Below are positions 1-7,662 of a stretch of 64,000 nucleotides of DNA, piece after piece. Position 1 is the stretch's first letter. The number at the start of each line of letters is the position of its first letter. The position numbers and the translations under genes were made by a program. A model generated the notes under the pieces. That model made no database searches and was not told the DNA's origin. It was given only the letters and a program-made list of their open reading frames with translations. Source of the stretch: an uncultured Parabacteroides sp. (GTDB lineage Bacteria > Bacteroidota > Bacteroidia > Bacteroidales > Tannerellaceae); the NCBI GenBank assembly GCA_944325345.1, contig CALUZV010000008.1:78645-142644 (forward strand), written 5' to 3'.

Positions 1-1326
1 TTCTTGCGTTTCGCTTATACGTATAAGGATCGTTACTCTGCAACCGTTACAGGCCGTGTCGATGGTTCTTCTAAGTTCGGTGAAAACAACAAGTATGCAT
101 TCTTCCCATCTGCAGGTTTGGCATGGAATATGTCTCAGGAAGATTGGTTGAAGGACAACAAATACATCAGCACATTGAAGCTCCACACCAGCTACGGTTT
201 GACTGGTAACTCTGAAATTAGCCCGTATGAATCATTAGGTCGTGTTTCTGCAGGAACATTGTTGATGAATGGCAGACGTGAACCGTCTCTGTATATTGAC
301 AATATGCCGAACCCGGATTTGAAATGGGAAAAGACAGGTCAGTTTGACGTTGGTGTAAACTTAGGTTTGTTCCAGAATCGTTTGAACTTTGATGTTTCTT
401 ACTACAACAAGAAGACAACCGACTTGTTGCTCGACTGTCCGATTCCTCACTCTACTGGTTTCAGCTCAATCTATAAGAACATCGGTTCTGTACGTAACCA
501 AGGTGTAGATATCATGGTAAATGGAACACCGGTTGAGGGTGAATTTACTTGGAACTCTACGCTGAACCTGAACTTCAACAAGAACGAAATTCTTCACTTA
601 GGAGATACAGATGCAGACGTTTATCTGTACGATTGGGTAGGTGGTGGTTCTATCCTCCGCGTAGGTGAAAGTATGGGTAGCTTCTACGGTTTGGTTCGTA
701 ATGGTATTTGGACTGAAGAAGATTATGAAGCCGGCAAGTGCGAAAAGAACCAGATTGGTCGTCCGAACCGTTCTGAATCTCGCGAAATCATCGGTAAAGG
801 TTTGCCTGACTGGACCGGTAGCTGGATCAACAACTTCTCTTATAAGGGATTCGATTTGACAGTGGACTTCCAGTTCGTATGGGGCGTAGAAACTTTGCAG
901 CGTTTCATGCACTCAACTTACGACCGCTTCGGTATGACAAACGGTTTGACCAACATCCTGTATGATGCATATGACGGAACGAATCCGGGTACTATGCAGC
1001 AGGCAGTCTTCTTGGCTTACGACTCACCTCACGGTGGTGGTGATACAACGACTGACTCACAGTGGGTATGTAACGGTTCTTACCTCCGTTTGAATATGCT
1101 CCAGTTAGGTTATACCTTCGATTCAAGCATGATTGAAAAGATTGGTTTGAAGGGCTTGCGCCTCTATGTAAGTGGTAACAACTTGTTCCAGATTGTTTCT
1201 AAAGACTTCTTAGGTTACGACCCGGAATCTACATCAGAAACTGGCGGACAGTTCGGTCAGAACATGACCTTCTTCTCTTATCCGAGAGCAAGAACATTTA
1301 CATTCGGTGTTAATGTAACATTCTAA
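1..1326 (+). CDS. SusC/RagA-type TonB-dependent outer-membrane receptor, C-terminal part
   Basis: This is the last 441 codons of an outer-membrane beta-barrel receptor. The reading frame is open at base 1, so the signal peptide, carboxypeptidase-like domain and plug lie outside the window. The visible part is a long run of alternating aromatic/polar strands, and it ends in FTFGVNVTF, the C-terminal phenylalanine typical of Bam-assembled barrels. Members of the SusC/RagA family import oligosaccharides or peptides with TonB energy, together with a SusD lipoprotein. The SusD partner starts 30 bases downstream, which confirms the family. The substrate cannot be told from this fragment. No glycosidase lies directly downstream, so any dedicated enzymes would be upstream of the window. 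Confidence 0.93.
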   Translation, partial: FLRFAYTYKDRYSATVTGRVDGSSKFGENNKYAFFPSAGLAWNMSQEDWLKDNKYISTLKLHTSYGLTGNSEISPYESLGRVSAGTLLMNGRREPSLYIDNMPNPDLKWEKTGQFDVGVNLGLFQNRLNFDVSYYNKKTTDLLLDCPIPHSTGFSSIYKNIGSVRNQGVDIMVNGTPVEGEFTWNSTLNLNFNKNEILHLGDTDADVYLYDWVGGGSILRVGESMGSFYGLVRNGIWTEEDYEAGKCEKNQIGRPNRSESREIIGKGLPDWTGSWINNFSYKGFDLTVDFQFVWGVETLQRFMHSTYDRFGMTNGLTNILYDAYDGTNPGTMQQAVFLAYDSPHGGGDTTTDSQWVCNGSYLRLNMLQLGYTFDSSMIEKIGLKGLRLYVSGNNLFQIVSKDFLGYDPESTSETGGQFGQNMTFFSYPRARTFTFGVNVTF

Positions 1327-1356
1327 TTTAATCTCATTTAAAAAGACAATTGAAAG

Positions 1357-2937
1357 ATGAAAAAGATACTAACAATCGCAGTTGCTTGTGCCGGATTAAT
1401 GAGCTTTACGGCTTGCAATGATTTCTTGGATGAAGAGCCGCGTTCAACATTGGTCAGCGATTCATTCTATCAGACAGAAGCTCAGGCGGAAGGTAACGTA
1501 AATTACCTTTATCGTACAGGTGCAACAAATAGTTATGTTGATTTCGGGAGTGCTTATACTGGTCCGTTTGCCGCTATTCAGGAAGAATTGACTGGCTACT
1601 TCTCTAATAGCTACGAAGGACAAGAAATCGTTTGCCGTTATTCTCGTAATTTGGAACGCCAGGAAAATACTATGCAGCTGGCTTCAAAGATGGATGGTGT
1701 GTGGGATAATTGCTATCGTAACATCAATGTAGCTAATGGCGCTATCAAATACATCCCTAGTATTGATATGGCTGAAGAAACTGCTAATCGCTTGGTTGCT
1801 GAGGCTAAGTTCTTCCGTGCATTCAGTTATTTCTATCTGGTGAAAACATTCGGTGCTGTGCCGTTCTATACAGAACCGTATGAAGTTCCGGAAAATATGG
1901 AAATGTCTCGTACTGAAACAACTACTATCTATGCCCAAATCGAAGCTGATTTGCAGGAAGCTGTTAATGTTTTGCCTGCTACTTCATTTGCTGCTAACGG
2001 ACACCGTATTACAAAATACGCTGCCGCTATGATGCTGACAGATGTTTATATGTATCAACACAAATATGCTGATGCTGCCAATACAATCAGCATTGTTGTT
2101 GAATCAGGTGTTCATAGCTTGACAACTAACGATGATTTAGGTATGAACAGTGCCTTTAACAAGTTGCGTTCGACAGACGATCTGCCAGAAGCTATCTATT
2201 CATACGAATTTGATAACCAAATCAGCAACAGTGGTTGGTTGCCAACTTACGCATTCGATGGTGATGCTTCTTCTAACGGTTTGTTCGGTACATACGCTAT
2301 CAGCCAACGTGTTCATGGTCCGTTGAATCGCTATCTGAATATTTATACAGAAAATGACTTGCGTATCCAGCCAAACCAGTTCTTCCATTGGACATTCACG
2401 AACGAAGCAAATGGCAAGACTTGGAACTCAGTGGGTGGCAACGCTTGCTGCTGGTACTACTACGATGAGGATGCTATTATGAATACAGGTCGTGGTACGA
2501 AAGACTGGAACATCTTCCGTTATGCAGAAGCTCTCTTGGACGCTGCTGAATGTATCGCTCAGTCTCAGGGTGTAACAGCTGATGCTGCTCGCTATTTAGC
2601 TATGGTTAAAGCTCGTGCTAACTTGGGTACAGAAGCTGAATTAACAGCACAGTTGCAAGGTATGGCTACACAGGCCTTCATCGAAGAATGCTGGAACGAG
2701 CGTCTGCGTGAGCTTCCGTTGGAATTCAAGATGTGGGATCTCTGCGTTCGCGTAGGTAAGTTCCCGAACATCTCTGAAACGACTAAGGGTCAGATCACTT
2801 GGGTTGATTTGGTTGGCGCAACAAACGCTGCCGGAGCAACTATCACAGAATCAGACTTACTCTGGCCGTTGTCAGTAAACGAAATCCAGCGTAACCCGAA
2901 TTTGGCTCCGAACAATCCGGGATACTCAGACAAATAA
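1357..2937 (+). CDS. SusD/RagB-family nutrient-binding lipoprotein
   Basis: This 526-residue lipoprotein is the surface glycan- or peptide-binding partner of the SusC-like receptor upstream. A signal peptide ends in the lipobox SFTAC with Cys20, followed by NDFLDEEPRS, the usual SusD mature N-terminus. The middle is helix-rich with TPR-like character (around residues 75-260). The C-terminal half has the family hallmarks FRYAEALLDAAEC, ERLRELPLEFKMWDLCR-like and a final NPNLAPNNPGY. Length is normal for SusD proteins (500-600 aa). It is probably co-transcribed with the SusC gene and is followed by a strong terminator. The ligand is unknown. Confidence 0.95.
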   Translation: MKKILTIAVACAGLMSFTACNDFLDEEPRSTLVSDSFYQTEAQAEGNVNYLYRTGATNSYVDFGSAYTGPFAAIQEELTGYFSNSYEGQEIVCRYSRNLERQENTMQLASKMDGVWDNCYRNINVANGAIKYIPSIDMAEETANRLVAEAKFFRAFSYFYLVKTFGAVPFYTEPYEVPENMEMSRTETTTIYAQIEADLQEAVNVLPATSFAANGHRITKYAAAMMLTDVYMYQHKYADAANTISIVVESGVHSLTTNDDLGMNSAFNKLRSTDDLPEAIYSYEFDNQISNSGWLPTYAFDGDASSNGLFGTYAISQRVHGPLNRYLNIYTENDLRIQPNQFFHWTFTNEANGKTWNSVGGNACCWYYYDEDAIMNTGRGTKDWNIFRYAEALLDAAECIAQSQGVTADAARYLAMVKARANLGTEAELTAQLQGMATQAFIEECWNERLRELPLEFKMWDLCVRVGKFPNISETTKGQITWVDLVGATNAAGATITESDLLWPLSVNEIQRNPNLAPNNPGYSDK

Positions 2938-2963
2938 TGTCGCATATATCAAACTATCCAAAG

Positions 2964-2996
2964 CGGGGAGGCCAGCAGGTCTCCCCGTTTTCTTTT
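2964..2996 (+). terminator. Rho-independent terminator after the SusD gene
   Basis: A CGGGGAG/CTCCCCG stem (2964-2970 with 2981-2987) is followed directly by TTTTCTTTT. It lies 26 bases after the SusD stop codon and ends the SusCD transcript. Confidence 0.85.
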
Positions 2997-3019
2997 CCTA
3001 TACCTTATATAATATATAG

Positions 3020-3095
3020 CACCCACCCGCACCGTGGGTTGAAACCCACGGCTATTGATGACCCTCATGGCATTCGGGTCGGGATGGATGGTGTC
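3020..3095 (-). repeat. Dispersed palindromic repeat, family B (copy 1)
   Basis: The core is a palindrome CCGTGGGTT-g-AAACCCACGG at 3032-3051. The sequence beside it (ATAG, CATnAGGGT, CGAATG, read on the minus strand) matches the flank of a second copy at 29547-29600 in the opposite orientation. It is therefore a dispersed element and not a local hairpin. Confidence 0.7.
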
Positions 3096-3118
3096 CCGGC
3101 GATTAGCATTTTTCATCC

Positions 3119-3300
3119 GATGAAAGTCCCTGTCCGCCGGGATTCCTTTAACGCTCATTAACTGATAAATCCTTTTCACCGGAGGGCCTCTAACACTCAT
3201 TAACTGATAAATGCTGTCCCCTGGGATTCCTTTAACACTCACTAACTGATAAATGCTTTTCTCCCGAGGGTCTTTAACACTCATTAAATGATAAGTCCCG
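3119..3300. repeat. Tandem array 1, exact 42-bp period (4 good copies)
   Basis: The landmark TAACxCTCAxTAA starts at 3149, 3191, 3233 and 3275, exactly 42 bases apart. A degenerate partial unit precedes it (the GGGATTCC block at 3139). Because 42 is divisible by three, an open frame with 14-residue repeats runs through it on the minus strand. That frame has no start context or family match. The rest of the 2938-3429 gap holds the SusD terminator, the family-B palindrome and the leader of the next gene. Confidence 0.9.
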
Positions 3301-3392
3301 GAATCTCGCCTGAAAGGTGCTATAAATAGCATTTTACGATAAAAAAACAGGCGAAAAATTTTTGTATGTATGAGAACTTTAGTAACTTGCGC

Positions 3393-3400
3393 CATCTTTG
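3393..3400 (+). promoter_or_regulatory. Possible -7 box (CATCTTTG) of the DUF6261-like gene
   Basis: CATCTTTG is one base off the Bacteroidetes TAnnTTTG box and lies 30 bases before the start codon. No clear -33 TTTG is seen. An AAAGGAG ribosome-binding-like stretch follows at 3417-3423. Confidence 0.4.
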
Positions 3401-3429
3401 AAATAAACTAAAAAAGAAAGGAGACTTGA

Positions 3430-4377
3430 ATGAAACAAATTTTAGTATTTAATCTGAAGGACCTTTATCAAGACGAATCTTTCGGTTTCTTGAAGATGGT
3501 ACAGTCGGCATTTACCTTGTTGCCCCAAACCTCGAGCGAGCCGGAACTGCCGGAAGTCCAGTCGCTCGCGCGCAGCCTGTCGCTGAAATCCGCGCGGCTG
3601 CAAAAGGTCGTCGAGGGATACAATACGGCATTCGACAATTTTGATGCTGTTTTGAAAACCTCTCAGAAAAATCCGGTAACGGAGAAAATCAATGCGGCCG
3701 ATGAGGAGCGCGACAAGGCATGGGTAGGCTCAAACGGATACATCAACGCGATGCTCAAACATCCGGACAGCGAGTTTGCAGCCATTGCCAAGAGTGCTAA
3801 CGACATTTTTGAAAAATATGGAAACCCGACCAGGCTTTCGCAGACGAAGGAGACCGGCGTGATACACAACCTGCTGGAAGACCTCGAAGGGCTGACCTCG
3901 CTTAGCACCATCTATTTTGACCCGTGGTATAACTGGATGAAGACGACCCAGGAAGCGTTCGAAGCCGCCACGTTGGAACGCGCCAAGGCGAAAGGTGCCG
4001 TCCAGAAGGGTCTCGGCAAGGAAGTCCGCGAGGCAGCCGAGGAGGCCTACCGCACGTTGGTGCAAGCCGTCAATTCAATTGTTTTTGTGGAAGAAACGGA
4101 TGAGTACGACGAATTTATCCAAGCCATCAATGCAGAAATCGAGCGGCAGACGGCTATCATAAAGCGTCGCGAGACCGTACGCAAAAACAATAAGGAAGAA
4201 GAGGAGCTTTCGGAAGAGAAGCCTTCGACTGAAACACCGGGCACGGAAACGCCGGATACTGAGACTCCGGATACTGAGACTCCGGATACGGAAACGCCCG
4301 ATACCGAAGAGCCGGATACCGAAACCCCTTCGACGGGAGGAGAAGAGGAGCCGGATGATAGGCCGGTGGTGCAGTGA
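3430..4377 (+). CDS. DUF6261-like protein with acidic PDTET-repeat tail
   Basis: This 315-residue protein has no signal peptide. Residues 1-245 are mostly helical with heptad-like stretches and resemble the Bacteroidales family DUF6261. That assignment is from memory of the family's N-terminal pattern and its EKI.AADEERD segment; function is unknown. From about residue 250 the protein turns into a highly charged segment (KNNKEEEELSEEK) and then a low-complexity tail of five-residue repeats of type PDTET. The repeat number could easily change by slippage at the DNA level. An AAGGAG motif precedes the ATG. It stands alone between tandem array 1 and a block of simple repeats, and is probably monocistronic. 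Confidence 0.75.
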   Translation: MKQILVFNLKDLYQDESFGFLKMVQSAFTLLPQTSSEPELPEVQSLARSLSLKSARLQKVVEGYNTAFDNFDAVLKTSQKNPVTEKINAADEERDKAWVGSNGYINAMLKHPDSEFAAIAKSANDIFEKYGNPTRLSQTKETGVIHNLLEDLEGLTSLSTIYFDPWYNWMKTTQEAFEAATLERAKAKGAVQKGLGKEVREAAEEAYRTLVQAVNSIVFVEETDEYDEFIQAINAEIERQTAIIKRRETVRKNNKEEEELSEEKPSTETPGTETPDTETPDTETPDTETPDTEEPDTETPSTGGEEEPDDRPVVQ

Positions 4378-4492
4378 ATTAGGAATGGACAATTGAGAAT
4401 GGACAATTGACAATTGAGGGGAGAGAAACCTTTTAATTGTCAATTGTCCATGGTTAATTGTCAATTGTCCATGGTTAATTGTCAATTTTTAA
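4378..4492. repeat. Dispersed AATTGTCAATTGTCCAT simple-repeat cluster (family C)
   Basis: Repeated words TGGACAATTGA and ACAATTGA run one way at 4386-4418. Their complements TCAATTGTCCATGG and TTAATTGTCAATT follow at 4432-4490, so the whole block can fold on itself. The same words are found inside the carA coding sequence at 60421-60461 and 60555-60592. Confidence 0.8.
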
Positions 4493-4575
4493 TATAGACT
4501 TCGCGGATAGCATAATTTTTATCGAAGGATATATTTTGTATCGGATTTATTACTACTTTCGTGCCAAAATAGAAT

Positions 4576-4818
4576 ATGAGTAATTGGGAAAAACAACAGG
4601 AAGGACATAAAGAGGCTAAAGAGCGAGACCGGATAAGAAAGGATAAACTCGCAGGATTCTTTTATGATTCCGCAAAATTGGTTCTTGCCGGAGTCGTTAT
4701 CGGAGGAATAACCCCATTATATTCAGATAGTTCTAACAATATAAATATTTATGTCATCTTAACGGGTTCCATGGCAACAATATTGTTAGCATGGATAGCC
4801 AATAAGATATTAAAATAG
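4576..4818 (+). CDS. Small two-helix membrane protein, cassette 1 protein A
   Basis: This 80-residue protein has a charged basic/acidic N-terminus (residues 1-25) and two predicted transmembrane segments (about 29-48 and 56-76). It ends in a lysine. It is homologous to the 62-residue protein encoded at 5255-5443: both share KL-x5-D-x2-K-x4-GV, an IY-x3-(S/T) element and a hydrophobic second helix. It may belong to a small Bacteroidales membrane-protein family (DUF6722-like; uncertain). The next gene starts 7 bases downstream, so the two are likely one transcript. Function is unknown. Confidence 0.7.
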   Translation: MSNWEKQQEGHKEAKERDRIRKDKLAGFFYDSAKLVLAGVVIGGITPLYSDSSNNINIYVILTGSMATILLAWIANKILK

Positions 4819-4825
4819 AAAGATT

Positions 4826-4930
4826 ATGACACAGTTAGGTTTAACATTCACGATTATAGCTATCATAGCTGCCATATTTCTTGCTTGGCTTTATACTAAG
4901 CCGGGGAAAAAGTGGCTGGAGAATTTATAA
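4826..4930 (+). CDS. 34-residue single-helix membrane protein, cassette 1 protein B
   Basis: ATG at 4826 and TAA at 4928-4930 give a 34-residue peptide. It consists of a short N-terminus, one hydrophobic helix (about residues 6-23) and the tail YTKPGKKWLENL. The tail matches the one in the 45-residue protein at 5116-5253 (FLTPSGKRWLRKNK), giving a shared pattern W-L/F-x-T-x2-GK-K/R-WL. The start lies 7 bases after the stop of protein A. The same gene order, the same topology and the same tail in two cassettes argue that this very small gene is real. Confidence 0.65.
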   Translation: MTQLGLTFTIIAIIAAIFLAWLYTKPGKKWLENL

Positions 4931-4959
4931 ATTCATGCGCACCTATTTTTAAGAACTCA

Positions 4960-5084
4960 AGTCCCCGGCACTGAAGTGCCGGGCTAAACATCATTGGGTT
5001 AAAACCCTGCATAGAAGGTAGTATTTCAACCCGGCGATTAATCGCCGGATTATGCATAGCCCGGCATTTTAATGCCGGGGACTT
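4960..5084. repeat. REP-like palindrome cluster (family A, 3 palindromes)
   Basis: Three palindromes with different cores lie in a row: CCCGGCAcTGAAgTGCCGGG (4964-4983), CCGGCGATTAATCGCCGG (5031-5048) and CCCGGCATTTTAATGCCGGG (5060-5079). The outer ends AAGTCCCCGGCA and TGCCGGGGACTT are inverted copies of each other. The cluster fills the gap between two convergent small-gene cassettes and may terminate both transcripts. Confidence 0.85.
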
Positions 5085-5115
5085 ATTTTCTAATCTTTAT
5101 CGAGCCACCGTTATG

Positions 5116-5253
5116 CTATATCATTTTATTCTTTCTCAGCCACCGTTTACCAGACGGCGTAAGGAACCAGAGAAGTGCAATGATGCACGGGATGGTGTAC
5201 ATCCCTAAAATAATTAGAGCTCCGATGGGGACATAATCACCTAATATTTCCAT
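5116..5253 (-). CDS. 45-residue single-helix membrane protein, cassette 2 protein B
   Basis: This frame reads from ATG at 5253 to TAG at 5116-5118. The peptide has a short N-terminus (MEILGDYVP), one transmembrane helix (about residues 10-31) and the basic tail TPSGKRWLRKNKMI. The tail is shared with the 34-residue protein of cassette 1. Its start codon comes one base after the stop of the 62-residue partner, with an AGGAGG-like ribosome site inside that partner's last codons, so translation is probably coupled. Function is unknown. Confidence 0.68.
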   Translation of the reverse strand: MEILGDYVPIGALIILGMYTIPCIIALLWFLTPSGKRWLRKNKMI

Positions 5254-5254
5254 G

Positions 5255-5443
5255 TTAATCCTCCTTCTTGTTCGTTAAAAATAAACCTAATACCAATAAA
5301 AATATAGCAGCAATGCTACTAAACAAATAAATCAACCATCGCCAATCTTCCATATCTTTGATCAAAGCAGTGAAGAGAACACCGGTTGCAAAGTACTTCG
5401 AAATGTCAATCAAATAATTGCCTAATTTCTCTTTCCAGTTCAT
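5255..5443 (-). CDS. Small two-helix membrane protein, cassette 2 protein A
   Basis: This 62-residue protein has two predicted transmembrane segments (about 15-30 and 36-56) separated by a short charged loop (KDMEDWRW) and ends in NKKED. It is homologous to protein A of cassette 1 and resembles small Bacteroidales proteins of the DUF6722 type (uncertain). A TACCTTTG -7 box lies 33 bases upstream. It is followed at once by the 45-residue protein. The two-gene cassette faces cassette 1 tail to tail. Confidence 0.72.
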   Translation of the reverse strand: MNWKEKLGNYLIDISKYFATGVLFTALIKDMEDWRWLIYLFSSIAAIFLLVLGLFLTNKKED

Positions 5444-5475
5444 AGTTAATGTTATGTTGATAATGAATACTGGGG

Positions 5476-5483
5476 CAAAGGTA
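5476..5483 (-). promoter_or_regulatory. -7 box TACCTTTG for small cassette 2
   Basis: An exact TAnnTTTG match on the minus strand, 33 bases upstream of the ATG at 5443. No good -33 box was seen. Confidence 0.55.
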
Positions 5484-5534
5484 AGAATAAAATGAAGAAT
5501 AAAGAATGGGACGTGAAGAATTTTAGGGTAGATG

Positions 5535-5566
5535 TTTGCCAGTTGGAAAATAAAAACATACCTTTG
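5535..5566 (+). promoter_or_regulatory. Consensus Bacteroidetes promoter of the NagB-like/PIG-L gene
   Basis: TTTG at 5535-5538 and TACCTTTG at 5559-5566 are separated by 20 bases, an ideal match to the -33/-7 consensus. The ATG follows 43 bases later. Confidence 0.75.
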
Positions 5567-5609
5567 CCTTCGCTGAGACTACGAGAATCATTTTTAATCT
5601 ACTATATTC

Positions 5610-7595
5610 ATGAAGACTAATTTAAGTTCACAGATTACGCTGACGCGCATCCCACAGAAGTATTACCGTCCGGAGAATGCCTTCGAGTATTCCGTCCTGA
5701 CGCGGTTGGAGAAAGTGCCGACCATGATTTACGAATCGGTCGAAGAAGGGTCGCTCACCATAGCGCGTGAAATCGCCGCGCAAATCCGTAAGAAACAAGA
5801 TGGATGGGAAAAGTTCGTCCTCGCCTTGCCAGGCGGACGCTCGCCGATGAACATCTACCGCGAGTTAGTCCGGATGCACAAGGAAGAGGGGCTGAGCTTC
5901 CGCAATGTGATTGTATTCCTTGAATATGAGTTCTATCCGCTGCCGAAGAACGTCTCCGGCATCCTCGAAAACGTGAAGGAAGACTTCCTGAACCACGTCG
6001 ATATCCGTCCGGAAAACATCTATGCGCCCGACGCGACGATGCCGAAGGAAGATATCCTCGCTTTCTGCAACAAATATGAAGAGCTGATGTACCAGTTGGG
6101 CGGCATCGACTATATGCTGCTCGGTATCGGACAGGCCAGCAACGTGATGTTCAACAGTCCGGGAACTATCTCCAGTTCGCGCACCCGCCTCGTCCTCTTG
6201 GAAAACGCGGCACGCAAGGAGGCAGGACGGCGTTTCCCGTCGGTAGAATCTGTTCCGGCGAGCGTCATCACGATGGGCATCTCGAACATGATGAAAGCGA
6301 AGAACGTAGTCCTCTTGGCTTGGGGCGACGACAAGGCAGACATCATCGCGAAGACCGTCGAAGGGCCGATAACCGATGCCGTGCCTTCGTCCTATTTGCA
6401 GACACATGCGAATGCGAAGGTGGTGGTGGACCTCTCTGCTGCTTATAGCTTGACGCGCATCAGCCATCCGTGGTTGGTTACGAGCTGCGTATGGGACAAG
6501 AAGCTTATCCGCCGCGCTATCGTATGGCTCTGCCAGCTGACCGGCAAACCTATCTTGAAGCTGACGAACAAAGACTATAGCGAACATAACTTGGGAGAGC
6601 TGCTTGCGCTCTACGGTTCGGCTTATAAGGTAAACATCGAAATCTTCAACGATATCCAGCATACCATTACCGGCTGGCCCGGTGGCAAACCGAATGCCGA
6701 CGATTCGACACGTCCCGAACGTGCGACGCCGTATCCGAAGAAGGTCATCGTCTTCAGTCCGCATCCCGACGACGACGTGATTTCGATGGGAGGGACGTTG
6801 CGCCGCCTCTGCGACCAGAATCACGATGTGCATGTAGCCTATGAAACATCGGGCAACATTGCCGTGGGCGACGAAGAAGTCATCCGCTACTGCGAATACC
6901 TCCGCGACGTATCCGATAAATATACGCCCGAAGGTTCGCCCATCAAGGAGAAGGCTGAAGAAATCATCAAATACTTACGCTACGAAAAGGTAGAGAACGG
7001 CGAGCCGGAGCGGAAAGATGTCCTCTTTATGAAAGGCACCATCCGCCGCGAGGAGGCACGCCATGCCTGCCGCTATTCGGGCGTGAAGGATGACCATGTC
7101 CACTTCCTCGACCTGCCGTTTTACGAAACCGGTTTGGTGAAGAAGAACCCGCTGGGCGAAGCGGACAAGGATGTCGTGAAGGCTCTGCTGGAAGAAATCA
7201 AGCCAGACCAGATGTTCGTTGCCGGAGACTTGGCCGACCCACATGGGACGCACAAAGTCTGCCTCGATGCCGTACTCGCCGCCATCGACGAGGTGAAGGA
7301 CGAGGAATGGATGAAGAACTGCCGTGTCTGGATGTATCGCGGGGCATGGGCAGAATGGGAGATGGACCATGTGGAAATGGCCGTTCCTATCTCGCCTGAG
7401 GAACTCCGCCACAAACGGAACGCCATCTTGAAGCACCAGTCGCAGGCCGAGAGCGCACCTTACTTGGGCGATGACGAACGCCTCTTCTGGCAGCGCGCCG
7501 AAGACCGCAATCGGGCGACGGCGGAACTCTATCGCCAGTTGGGATTGGCATCTTACGAAGCGATGGAAGCATTTGTGCAATATATTCCCCTATAA
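5610..7595 (+). CDS. NagB-fold protein fused to PIG-L deacetylase
   Basis: This 661-residue soluble fusion belongs to the protein usually annotated as glucosamine-6-phosphate deaminase in Bacteroidetes. Residues about 35-285 have the NagB sugar-isomerase fold (LALPGGRSP phosphate-loop motif at 71-79). The four residues used for catalysis by E. coli NagB (Asp72, Asp141, His143, Glu148) align with Tyr, Ala, Asn and Ser here: the segments are FLEYEFYPL (103-111) and GIGQASNVMFNSPG (172-185). Deaminase activity is therefore doubtful. Residues about 370-660 are a PIG-L/LmbE deacetylase with the zinc motif SPHPDDD (383-389) and DPHGTH. The C-terminal domain could deacetylate an N-acetylated sugar while the N-terminal domain binds a sugar phosphate (inference). 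Monocistronic, with its own promoter and terminator. Confidence 0.85.
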   Translation: MKTNLSSQITLTRIPQKYYRPENAFEYSVLTRLEKVPTMIYESVEEGSLTIAREIAAQIRKKQDGWEKFVLALPGGRSPMNIYRELVRMHKEEGLSFRNVIVFLEYEFYPLPKNVSGILENVKEDFLNHVDIRPENIYAPDATMPKEDILAFCNKYEELMYQLGGIDYMLLGIGQASNVMFNSPGTISSSRTRLVLLENAARKEAGRRFPSVESVPASVITMGISNMMKAKNVVLLAWGDDKADIIAKTVEGPITDAVPSSYLQTHANAKVVVDLSAAYSLTRISHPWLVTSCVWDKKLIRRAIVWLCQLTGKPILKLTNKDYSEHNLGELLALYGSAYKVNIEIFNDIQHTITGWPGGKPNADDSTRPERATPYPKKVIVFSPHPDDDVISMGGTLRRLCDQNHDVHVAYETSGNIAVGDEEVIRYCEYLRDVSDKYTPEGSPIKEKAEEIIKYLRYEKVENGEPERKDVLFMKGTIRREEARHACRYSGVKDDHVHFLDLPFYETGLVKKNPLGEADKDVVKALLEEIKPDQMFVAGDLADPHGTHKVCLDAVLAAIDEVKDEEWMKNCRVWMYRGAWAEWEMDHVEMAVPISPEELRHKRNAILKHQSQAESAPYLGDDERLFWQRAEDRNRATAELYRQLGLASYEAMEAFVQYIPL

Positions 7596-7617
7596 ATAAT
7601 TTTTTAAGTAAAGTTCG

Positions 7618-7652
7618 GGTGTGTCGAGACAAGCGTTTCGGCACACCCTTTT
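7618..7652 (+). terminator. Terminator after the NagB-like/PIG-L gene
   Basis: An 11-bp stem (7618-7628 with 7638-7648, one G-T pair) is followed by TTTT. An apparent GTG start at 7621 for the next gene lies inside this stem and was rejected. Confidence 0.8.
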
Positions 7653-7662
7653 CCGCATAATA

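Noticed and set aside
2949..3395. 148-residue minus-strand frame with IYQLMSVKG repeats
   Set aside because: A product of tandem array 1 and the family-B repeat; it has no promoter or family match.
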